Origin: Saprospiraceae bacterium
GTDB taxonomy: Bacteria > Bacteroidota > Bacteroidia > Chitinophagales > Saprospiraceae
Assembly: GCA_023299965.1 (NCBI GenBank)
Contig: JALZVN010000343.1
Coordinates: 1 to 6,436 of the forward strand
DNA length: 6,436 nucleotides
Direction of reading: 5' to 3'
The notes beneath the pieces are model-generated. The model saw only the letters and a list, made by a program, of their open reading frames with translations, made no database searches and was not told where the DNA came from. This document shows, piece after piece, positions 1 through 5,914 of this stretch (position 1 is the first letter of the stretch; each line of letters opens with the position of its first letter). Position numbers and translations under genes: made by a program.

Positions 1-1248
1 TTACCCGGCACTTTTGAATATATAGAAGCCACCCCTATTAGTTTTCTAGACATGTTTACCTCTATGGCTAAAGGCTTTGACTCCGCATCAGACATCATCT
101 GGGTAGTACTGACGAGTGGGATTATGTTCGGAATATTGCAGTATTCTAAAATGGTCGAAAACGCAGTAGGCACCATCGTTCGCATGATCGGCATCAAGCA
201 AAAATATTTCATAGTGATACTCATGACTTTTCTATTTGGAATGCTAGGCGTTGCAGTTGGGTACGAAAACAATATTGCCATGGTGCCTATTGGGGCGATG
301 TTATCTTTAGCGATAGGGGGAGATTTAATATTAGCAGCAGGGATGTCTGTTGGCGCTATTACAGTTGGTTTCGGCCTATCTCCAATCAATCCATATACCG
401 TGGGAACAGGACATCAAATTGCAGAATTACCCATGTTTTCTGGGGCCTTATTACGCAGTATTATTTGCTTTCTTGGACTAGGCGTCTTAGCCCTCTACAA
501 TGTTCGATACTTCAGAAAAATCAATCAAGACAAAAATTCGGGTCTGGGTCAAGACTTAGACGAAACAGGATTTTCCTTGACTCAATCTATAGATAAGTAT
601 TCCATGGATGCTAAGAACTGGCTCGTCGCTAGCTTTTTCATTATAGGTATGGGCGTCATGCTATATGGCATCTTTCAGTACAAATGGTATCTCAAAGAAA
701 TAGCTGCTATATTCACTATGATCAGCATCGCTTGTGGTATAGCGAGTGGTATGTCTGCCAGTCAGATAGGGGAAACAGCACTCAAATCCGTGGCTGTAGT
801 CGCTCCAGGAGCATTTATGGTAGGATTCGCCACTACCATTAAAGTCATTTTAGAAGATGGGCAGATTAGTGACACCATCGCCTTTTATCTTTCGGATGTC
901 TTGGTAGCCTTGCCCTTATATGCCTCTGCTATCGTGATGTCTTTATCACAGTGTGTCATGAACATTATGATCCCCTCTGGTAGTGGTCAAGCACTGGCTA
1001 CATTGCCCGTCATGATTCCCGTTGGAGATATTGTAGGCTTGACGAGACAAACTACTATCCTCGCTTTTCAGATTGGCGATGGAGTGACAAATCTCATCAA
1101 TCCTACCTTAGGAGGAATGATAGCGATGCTAAGTTTATGTAGAGTTCCATTTGACCGATGGTTGAGATTTATTGCGCCTATCACTTTGTTGATTCTATTG
1201 ATGTGTTGGGTATTTTTGATAATAGCTGTGGCCACTGGATGGGCATAG
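1..1248 (+). CDS. YfcC/DcuC-family membrane transporter, 5' end outside window
   Basis: The frame is open from base 1. The 17 codons before the first visible ATG at 52 (beginning LPGTFEYIEA) fit the periplasmic loop after the first helix of YfcC proteins, so the ATG at 52 is not the real start and roughly 50-60 N-terminal residues are missing. The visible 415 residues are very hydrophobic, with many membrane segments. Landmark motifs are PINPYTVGTGHQIAELP (bases 382-432), IPSGSGQ (970-990) and GDGVTNLINPT (about 1075-1107). These polar hairpin-tip motifs typify the YfcC/DcuC branch (PF03606) of the ion transporter superfamily, which moves carboxylates or amino acids across the inner membrane. 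The substrate cannot be read from sequence; YfcC proteins are often labelled basic amino acid antiporters on thin evidence. A hydrophilic loop lies at about bases 500-615. The gene ends at TAG 1246-1248, with an unknown small gene 32 bases downstream. The family call is firm; the substrate is not. Confidence 0.9.
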   Translation, partial: LPGTFEYIEATPISFLDMFTSMAKGFDSASDIIWVVLTSGIMFGILQYSKMVENAVGTIVRMIGIKQKYFIVILMTFLFGMLGVAVGYENNIAMVPIGAMLSLAIGGDLILAAGMSVGAITVGFGLSPINPYTVGTGHQIAELPMFSGALLRSIICFLGLGVLALYNVRYFRKINQDKNSGLGQDLDETGFSLTQSIDKYSMDAKNWLVASFFIIGMGVMLYGIFQYKWYLKEIAAIFTMISIACGIASGMSASQIGETALKSVAVVAPGAFMVGFATTIKVILEDGQISDTIAFYLSDVLVALPLYASAIVMSLSQCVMNIMIPSGSGQALATLPVMIPVGDIVGLTRQTTILAFQIGDGVTNLINPTLGGMIAMLSLCRVPFDRWLRFIAPITLLILLMCWVFLIIAVATGWA

Positions 1249-1280
1249 ATTATATTGCAATCTGATTAATATACTAGGGC

Positions 1281-1550
1281 ATGAAAATCTTTGAAAGAAA
1301 AATAGACATAAAGGTTGATTTAGGTAACAAAACCATGATTGAAGTCATGAATCTTCCAGAGAAAAGTGAGGCTGGAACACAAGAATTTTATGTTGCCGAA
1401 ACGTACAATACAAACCATATACAAATAAGAGTCAAAGATTCTGAAGGGTATAAAGGAGGTATGCACGATTTCCGATATGAAGAATCCAAAAAAACGATTA
1501 CCGTCTGGAGTAGGTTTGATAAAGGGGACCTCTATAAACCTCTGAATTAG
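1281..1550 (+). CDS. Small hypothetical protein, 89 aa
   Basis: I do not recognise this protein. It is 89 residues, starts with ATG at 1281 and ends with TAG at 1548-1550. It has no signal peptide, no membrane segment and no cysteine. Charged and aromatic residues alternate (IQIRVKDSEGYKGG, then TITVWSRFDKGDL), suggesting a small beta-rich soluble domain. There is no Shine-Dalgarno sequence, as expected for Bacteroidota. It starts 32 bases after the transporter stop on the same strand with no terminator between, so it may be the last gene of that transcript. Codon use looks like that of its neighbours. Its reality rests on an uninterrupted frame, a composition typical of a folded protein and its position; no motif supports a function. 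Confidence 0.6.
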   Translation: MKIFERKIDIKVDLGNKTMIEVMNLPEKSEAGTQEFYVAETYNTNHIQIRVKDSEGYKGGMHDFRYEESKKTITVWSRFDKGDLYKPLN

Positions 1551-1558
1551 ACTAAAAT

Positions 1559-1651
1559 CAAATTTAAATTTGACAGACTAGGCTAGACTGAGAGAGTTTA
1601 GCCTTAGCTAAACGACTGAAGAATAACGACGTATGTCAAAGATTAAATTTG
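1559..1651. repeat. 93-base element bounded by long imperfect inverted repeats
   Basis: The left arm CAAATTTAAATTTGACA (1559-1575) pairs with the right arm TGTCAAAGATTAAATTTG (1634-1651): 9 bp (1559-1567 with 1643-1651) and 7 bp (1569-1575 with 1634-1640) around a 1x2 internal loop. Inside lies a perfect 7-bp hairpin, GTTTAGC (1596-1602), loop CTTA, GCTAAAC (1607-1613). It begins nine bases after the stop of the 89-aa gene. No T-run follows, so it is not a standard terminator. It could be a structured transcript end, a small RNA or a MITE-like insertion; I see no clear target-site duplication. Both arms contain TAAATTTG, which resembles a Bacteroidota -7 box, but no matching upstream box is seen. 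Confidence 0.55.
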
Positions 1652-1682
1652 TAGAAATTCTGGAAGAATTTCATTTTAGACA

Positions 1683-1927
1683 ATGAACGGGGTTAATAGA
1701 GGTACCCTTATAAGTACCTCATTTACATTATAGTACTGCTCCCTCTTTCTGTTCTATTTATTGAAATAGAAACTAAAAATGTAAAATGGATAATCCTAGC
1801 CATGATAGCAGCAAGCTTTATATTTTGCACCTTGGTACTTACACTTGGTATCCGAAGCGAATCTAAAAGTATAGAAAGAGAAATGGTTTTGCGAATCAAC
1901 TATTTAAGAAGCGCAATAAACAAATAG
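1683..1927 (+). pseudogene. Small two-helix membrane protein gene, start and body in different frames
   Basis: A frame ending at TAG 1925-1927 reads as a convincing protein back to about base 1700: a first hydrophobic helix (YLIYIIVLLPLSVLF, bases 1715-1759), a short polar turn, a second helix (WIILAMIAASFIFCTLVLTL, about 1787-1846) and a basic tail ending YLRSAINK. It has no ATG before 1802, which lies inside the second helix, and it is closed upstream by TAA-TAG at 1694-1699. The neighbouring frame supplies ATG at 1683 (MNGVNRGT...) but stops at 1731. A -1 shift between about 1697 and 1712 would join them into a protein of roughly 80 residues. The gene may be a frameshifted pseudogene, carry a sequencing error, use a non-standard start, or start at 1802 as a 41-residue one-helix peptide. 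I do not recognise the family. Confidence 0.5.
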
Positions 1928-1993
1928 TTCATACTATAAAATTATTATTAAATATTAAATTAGCCCCAGACGTCAATCTAAAATAAAAAGTAA

Positions 1994-3163
1994 ATGAACT
2001 CCACTGATATACTTAGCCATTTAGTTTCTTTCCCCGTTTTAGGTGGAGAAAGTAATACTAGCATAGCTACTTGGATAGAAAACTACTTAACAAAACATCA
2101 AGTAGATTTTAAAAATGTCCCCAATGAAGATGGCACTAAGCGGTCTATACATTGTAGAATAGGTCCAGCTGTCGATGGAGGTATTATCCTATCGGGACAC
2201 ACTGATGTAGTACCAGTGGAAGGTCAAGATTGGAAAACTGCCCCATTCAAATTGACAGATATCGGAGATGAAAATTTGTATGCACGAGGGTCTTGTGATA
2301 TGAAGGGATTTATAGCTTGTTGCCTAGCGGCGGTTCCAGCAATGAAAAAAGCAGAACTAAAAAAGCCCATTTACTTTGCCTTTAGTTATGATGAAGAAGT
2401 AGGATGTTTGGCAGGTCCTGCCCTAGCGGCGGACATCAATAGTTACTATTCTGAAAAGCCGAAATACGCGTTGATTGGCGAGCCCAGTATGATGAAGCCG
2501 ATCGTGGGTCAAAAGGGAATCTGCATATTCAAAACTACCCTCAATGGATCTGCAGGACATAGCAGTAGAATCAAATCTGAAGTTAGCGCCATAAGTGAAG
2601 CTGCCAAGCTAATTGTCTGGCTGGAAAACAAAATGGATGCACTTATTCAAACTGGAGACATCGATCATAGATTCCAACCTGCTCACTCGACTATACATTG
2701 TGGTGTATTTGAGAAAAGCGGTATTGCCCCAAACGTGATTTCTGATAGTGCGAGCTTTATGTGGGATGTCCGCGTAATTCCTAAAAACAAAGCCGTAGCC
2801 ATAAAAGATGAATTTGAAGCTCACTGCAGTACAGTGATAGAGAAAAATAGAAACCGATTTCCAGCTTTCGAAATTAAAACAGAATACGCGCATAGCGATG
2901 TGCCTGCAATGGATTGTCCAGAAGGTTCAGATATCATTCCATTTATAAGTTCATTAGTAGAAGATAAAGAATTAGGTACAGTCTCCTACGCTGCAGAGGC
3001 AGGTCAATTTGCGGAGGCGGGTTTTCAAACCATGATATGTGGTCCTGGAGATATTGCTCAAGCCCATAGAGCCAACGAATTTGTAGCAAAATCTCAATTG
3101 AAAGCATGTGACAAAATGCTATCTAATCTAGTCCTAAGGTGGAGTGAGGAAACTTCGTCCTAA
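1994..3163 (+). CDS. argE: Acetylornithine deacetylase (ArgE-type M20 metallopeptidase family)
   Basis: The 389-residue protein matches the length of ArgE. Metal and catalytic motifs are all present: SGHTDVVPV (His69, Asp71), GSCDMKG (Asp102), YDEEVG (general base Glu134, ligand Glu135), IGEPS (Glu163) and AQAHRANEF (His358). SAGHSS (His189) belongs to the dimerisation/lid domain, about residues 175-290, inserted in the catalytic domain. Family knowledge: a di-zinc cytoplasmic enzyme that hydrolyses N2-acetylornithine to ornithine and acetate in arginine synthesis. The motif wording (SYDEEVGCLA, CDMKGFIA, ICGPGDIAQAH) matches the ArgE type common in Alphaproteobacteria. The ATG at 1994 fits the usual N-terminus and follows an A-rich leader (AAATAAAAAGTAA), typical of Bacteroidota starts. 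No other arginine gene is nearby, so another N-acyl amino acid substrate, such as N-acetylcitrulline, cannot be excluded. Confidence 0.9.
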   Translation: MNSTDILSHLVSFPVLGGESNTSIATWIENYLTKHQVDFKNVPNEDGTKRSIHCRIGPAVDGGIILSGHTDVVPVEGQDWKTAPFKLTDIGDENLYARGSCDMKGFIACCLAAVPAMKKAELKKPIYFAFSYDEEVGCLAGPALAADINSYYSEKPKYALIGEPSMMKPIVGQKGICIFKTTLNGSAGHSSRIKSEVSAISEAAKLIVWLENKMDALIQTGDIDHRFQPAHSTIHCGVFEKSGIAPNVISDSASFMWDVRVIPKNKAVAIKDEFEAHCSTVIEKNRNRFPAFEIKTEYAHSDVPAMDCPEGSDIIPFISSLVEDKELGTVSYAAEAGQFAEAGFQTMICGPGDIAQAHRANEFVAKSQLKACDKMLSNLVLRWSEETSS

Positions 3164-3171
3164 GCATAAGC

Positions 3172-3410
3172 CTTTGTGCCAAGGGTAGAAGCGATATGAG
3201 CTGCTACAGATGCGCTACAGGATAAGGAGTGGAGACGGCTAGGCGAGGTACGAGCATAGACTAGCCACGACTATATCCTGTCAGTAGATGGAGTAGTGAA
3301 TACAAGCGAATGACCTGGTCTCGTCGATGGCCAGCCAGACCTCATTCACTATACAGGCGCTAGATGACAGAAATTAGATCAAAAGGGATAATGAATCGAC
3401 GAGAGGCACC
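3172..3410. repeat. Structured palindromic intergenic element, probably a dispersed repeat
   Basis: The DNA after argE changes character: 3211-3340 is 53% G+C by my count, has no sustained reading frame and is full of palindromes. Visible stems are ACAGGATA (3217-3224) with TATCCTGT (3274-3281), enclosing GGCTAG (3237-3242) with CTAGCC (3261-3266); TAGTGAAT (3294-3301) with ATTCACTA (3344-3351); GAATGA plus GGTCT (3308-3313, 3317-3321) with AGACCTCATTC (3337-3347); CTGTCA (3278-3283) with TGACAG (3365-3370); and TCTCGTCGAT (3319-3328) with ATCGACGAGA (3395-3404). GCTACAG is directly repeated at 3203 and 3214. Such G+C-rich palindromic tracts just after stop codons recur in many Bacteroidota genomes, so a dispersed repeat is the leading reading; a structured RNA is the alternative. 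The exact ends are uncertain. Confidence 0.55.
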
Positions 3411-3441
3411 CTAAAAATAGAATTCATGGACTTATTCATGA

Positions 3442-3449
3442 TAAATTTG
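3442..3449 (+). promoter_or_regulatory. Possible Bacteroidota -7 promoter box (TAAATTTG) for the protease gene
   Basis: TAAATTTG matches the TAnnTTTG -7 consensus of the Bacteroidota primary sigma factor. It lies in the AT-rich part of the 3164-3525 gap, 76 bases before the protease start, leaving a leader of roughly 70 bases. No TTG or TTTG box is visible at the expected distance upstream, so the call rests on the -7 element and its position alone. Confidence 0.3.
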
Positions 3450-3525
3450 CGTTATATTAGAAGAAAGAACTATGTGCTAGATTCAGTAAATCATTGAAAG
3501 GCAGATAATTGTGAAATAAATACGA

Positions 3526-5019
3526 ATGACAGCGATGTATCCTTTATTATTTTTGGTAGCGACTAGCTCACTTGTACTGTGGCAATATTATTCGGGTAAA
3601 AGGCCGGCAAAAGTCTTTGCGCCCCTGTTCTATATTGCCATAGCCGGCTTTGCTATAAGCTTTATCAATCAGCCAATGACCATGGAGGTCAAGGGATCCA
3701 AATTGATATTTCAATTGCTATTTATGGGGGTAGTTTCTTTCCTGACTAAGAGTCTAAAGGAAAAGCCACTGGTGCTCTTATTTAGTTTAGCCATGACCGT
3801 ACTGTTTACTATTTTATTTGTGCAATGGGATTCTAAAAGAGACAATCCATTGATTCCTTTGTCGGAGCACGGAGAACTTTTAGTCGAACTAGAGGAAGGC
3901 TATGACGCTGGTATTGTTTCTGAAAAAATTGGTATTGCTCTGTCTAGATCATTTCATCCAATGAGCGGCGAGGTGACCAATCTGGACAACTACTTCACGG
4001 TAGATGCGCCGCCTGATGCTTCTAAGATAATCGCACTGCGAGAAAAGCTAGAAGATACAAAAGGCGTGAAATATGTGGAATATAATGAAATCGTAAATAT
4101 TCCCGAGGAGGAAATGAACAGCATAGCTAGGTCTAGCAAAGACTTGGGGGTAAACGATCCGGAGGTAGGCTTGCAATGGGGATTAGAAAAAATGAATCTG
4201 GAAGCTTTTCACGCATCTCTGAAAAAAGTAAAGCCGGTGAGAAAGGCACTCATTGCTATATTGGACACGGGTGTAGATGCTAAGCATGAGGATTTAAAAG
4301 GCAGCTACAAAAGTCTACAGAAGAAATATGATAAGGATAATAATCGACATGGTACGCACTGCGCTGGTGTAGCCGCTGCAGTCACCAATAACAAAAAGGG
4401 AATCGCAAGTCTCGCTCCAAATAATAAATTTGTAGAAGTAACTAGTGTAAAGGTCTTGGCGGGATTCGGTGGAGGTACCCAAAGAGGCATCATCGCAGGT
4501 ATGATAGAAGCTGCAGACTCTGGTGCAGACGTAATCTCTATGTCCTTGGGTGGAAAAACGAATGATAATGCGGTGAAGACCTACACCGATGCGGTGAAGT
4601 ATTGCAACAAAAAAGGAGCTATCGTGATTGTAGCTGCTGGCAATAGTAATATCAATGCTAAGCTTTTTGCCCCTGCTAATACACCAGGAGTAATCACCGT
4701 TGCTGCAGTTGATGAAAATCTAAAAAAGGCTAGCTTTTCTAATACAACTGATGATATCGAAATGGCGGTATCTGCTCCAGGAGTAAATATCCACTCTACC
4801 CTACCAGGGAATAAATATGGAGCACTGAGCGGGACTTCTATGTCGACACCTTATGTAGCTGGCCTTGTAGGTATAATGAAGTCTATCAAACCTGATTTAA
4901 CAACAAAGGAAGCCTTTGACATATTGAATGACAGCGGCCAAGCCACAAAAGATGTTCAACAAATTGGGAGATTGATCCAACCTAAAAAAGCTATTGACTC
5001 GGTAAAAAACAATGGGTAA
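3526..5019 (+). CDS. Membrane-anchored S8 (subtilisin-like) serine protease with four N-terminal helices
   Basis: The protein has 497 residues. Residues 1-100 hold four hydrophobic segments (about 4-20, 30-47, 60-75 and 81-100). The loops SGKRPAKV and TKSLKEK are basic, which places them in the cytoplasm and everything after helix 4 in the periplasm. Residues 115-192 (from GELLVELEEG to GVKYVEYNEIV) resemble the inhibitor-like propeptides of subtilases. The S8 domain, about 215-495, is complete: Asp247 (ILDTGV), His275 (RHGTHCAG), oxyanion Asn373 (AAGNSN) and Ser438 (SGTSMSTP). It should be an active endopeptidase held on the outer face of the inner membrane. It lacks a cleavable signal peptide and a type IX secretion C-terminal domain. 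ATG at 3526 is the longest start; Met4 (3535) is an alternative. It stands alone, converging on the minus-strand pair. Substrate unknown. Confidence 0.92.
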   Translation: MTAMYPLLFLVATSSLVLWQYYSGKRPAKVFAPLFYIAIAGFAISFINQPMTMEVKGSKLIFQLLFMGVVSFLTKSLKEKPLVLLFSLAMTVLFTILFVQWDSKRDNPLIPLSEHGELLVELEEGYDAGIVSEKIGIALSRSFHPMSGEVTNLDNYFTVDAPPDASKIIALREKLEDTKGVKYVEYNEIVNIPEEEMNSIARSSKDLGVNDPEVGLQWGLEKMNLEAFHASLKKVKPVRKALIAILDTGVDAKHEDLKGSYKSLQKKYDKDNNRHGTHCAGVAAAVTNNKKGIASLAPNNKFVEVTSVKVLAGFGGGTQRGIIAGMIEAADSGADVISMSLGGKTNDNAVKTYTDAVKYCNKKGAIVIVAAGNSNINAKLFAPANTPGVITVAAVDENLKKASFSNTTDDIEMAVSAPGVNIHSTLPGNKYGALSGTSMSTPYVAGLVGIMKSIKPDLTTKEAFDILNDSGQATKDVQQIGRLIQPKKAIDSVKNNG

Positions 5020-5225
5020 TTGTCAGCTTTTAAGATCTTAGGGGAGTCAAAGGGAGTAAGAAAATTATTATTTAAGCGCTTCTTAGTACTGTAAAGATAG
5101 GGTAACAAGGATACTTAACCAAATGAAAAAGGGTGAAGATCAAGCTTTTTGTAGTATTGCAGTTTCTTGGAATACATAATTAAATACTTCTCACATATTT
5201 ATAAATTAGCTCCCGAAAATAAAAA
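5020..5225. other. Spacer between converging genes
   Basis: This 206-base AT-rich stretch lies between the 3' ends of the protease gene (+) and the EEP gene (-). It holds a short palindrome, TAAGATCTTA (5031-5040), and an AT-only-flanked inverted pair, AAAAAG (5126-5131) with CTTTTT (5145-5150), which is too weak to call a terminator. An 18-codon ATG frame at 5123 (MKKGEDQAFC...) has nothing in its favour. I see no gene here. Confidence 0.6.
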
Positions 5226-5912
5226 TTACAACTTCAATATCATTGGAGAATGATCACTCCACTTTTGCTCTCTTGCTTCATGGATATAGTCACATTCACT
5301 AATTACTGGGAGCAAATCTTTGTGCACATAAGTGTGGTCGTATCTGTATCCATTTCCCTGATGAGAATACCAAGAATAAGTTTTCACTTCTCCATGCAGA
5401 TGACGAAAAGCATCATACATACCAAAGTTTTCTAACCTTTTTAGTTCATCTGTGTACCAAAAGCTACTCCCCTTTTGATCTACGTTATTTATACCTGTAT
5501 TAAAATCGCCAGCTATAATGGAGGGCTTGTCATAAGCCATTTCTTCGTGTAGAATATTAAACAAATTATGCTTTTTCTTGTGCGGGAGATAGACTCCAAA
5601 GCAACGAAAAGCAGCAAAATCAGCACAAATAATAGAGTGGTCATGAGCTTGTTTTCGATCCACAAACAATTTAGAATTTCCTGGAATTTTGCTAGCTACT
5701 AAAACAGAATTCACCTCAGATCCGACCAAAGACACAAACTGAAAATAGTAACCCATTTCCAATAATTTTGCTCTTATAGTAGCTCCGTTTTTATTATTCC
5801 GGTATTCCGAAAGGATTAGAATATGAGCCTCCTGAGTGTAAATGAATTTCAAGATAGGTTTCAGTCTTGAGCCGCCCCCTTGCTGTATATTCCAACTCAA
5901 TATCTTGAGCAT
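5226..5912 (-). CDS. Endonuclease/exonuclease/phosphatase (EEP) family protein, exonuclease III/AP endonuclease-like
   Basis: The 228-residue protein is a complete EEP-fold enzyme with every catalytic motif of the ExoIII/APE1 group in order: SWNIQQGG (Asn8), ILSEYR (metal-binding Glu36), GVYLPH (Tyr108), AGDFNTG (Asp136, Asn138), YRYDHTYV (Asp192) and WSDHSPM (Asp220, His221). Family knowledge: Mg2+-dependent hydrolysis of phosphodiesters, in this branch usually at abasic sites or 3' blocked DNA ends. It is slightly shorter than ExoIII (about 260-270 residues) and has no signal peptide, so it should act in the cytoplasm on DNA. Its ATG (5912-5910) overlaps the Ku stop by one base (TAATG), so it is almost certainly co-transcribed with and translationally coupled to Ku. 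This points to end processing in double-strand break repair, which is inference. RNA or other phosphodiester substrates are possible. Confidence 0.88.
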   Translation of the reverse strand: MLKILSWNIQQGGGSRLKPILKFIYTQEAHILILSEYRNNKNGATIRAKLLEMGYYFQFVSLVGSEVNSVLVASKIPGNSKLFVDRKQAHDHSIICADFAAFRCFGVYLPHKKKHNLFNILHEEMAYDKPSIIAGDFNTGINNVDQKGSSFWYTDELKRLENFGMYDAFRHLHGEVKTYSWYSHQGNGYRYDHTYVHKDLLPVISECDYIHEAREQKWSDHSPMILKL

Positions 5913-5914
5913 TA
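5910..5914 (-). promoter_or_regulatory. TAATG stop-start overlap coupling Ku to the EEP gene
   Basis: On the minus strand, TAA (5914-5912) ends Ku and ATG (5912-5910) starts the EEP protein, sharing one A. There is no separate ribosome site, so ribosomes finishing Ku probably reinitiate here. This fixes the EEP start and ties the two proteins' expression together. Confidence 0.8.

Noticed and set aside
52..54. ATG at 52 as the transporter start
   Set aside because: The frame is open back to base 1 and its residues fit the first periplasmic loop of YfcC proteins.
1251..1273. TATATT/AATATA inverted pair between the transporter and the 89-aa gene
   Set aside because: Pure A-T arms of six bases around an 11-base loop; explained by base composition.
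1654..1672. Hairpin GAAATTC-TGGAA-GAATTTC followed by ATTTT, possible terminator
   Set aside because: The 7-bp stem has only two G-C pairs and the T-tract is four bases, so it is too weak to call.
2324..2432. CTAGCGGCGG occurring twice about 100 bases apart in argE
   Set aside because: Both copies encode Leu-Ala-Ala segments in the same frame; coincidence of codon choice.
2609..2893. 94-codon open frame on the minus strand inside argE
   Set aside because: It lies wholly within a complete, motif-rich gene and has a composition (many Phe, Tyr, Ser, Cys) typical of an antisense shadow.
4305..4493. 62-codon minus-strand frame inside the protease gene
   Set aside because: Antisense to the catalytic His region of a well-supported S8 gene; no independent support.
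5126..5150. AAAAAG/CTTTTT inverted pair as a bidirectional terminator between converging genes
   Set aside because: Six nearly all A-T pairs over a 13-base loop, no G+C-rich stem; expected by chance in AT-rich spacer.
5250..5435. Plus-strand frame opposite the EEP gene
   Set aside because: It overlaps the conserved SDHSPM and RYDHTYV coding region on the other strand and has no protein-like motif.
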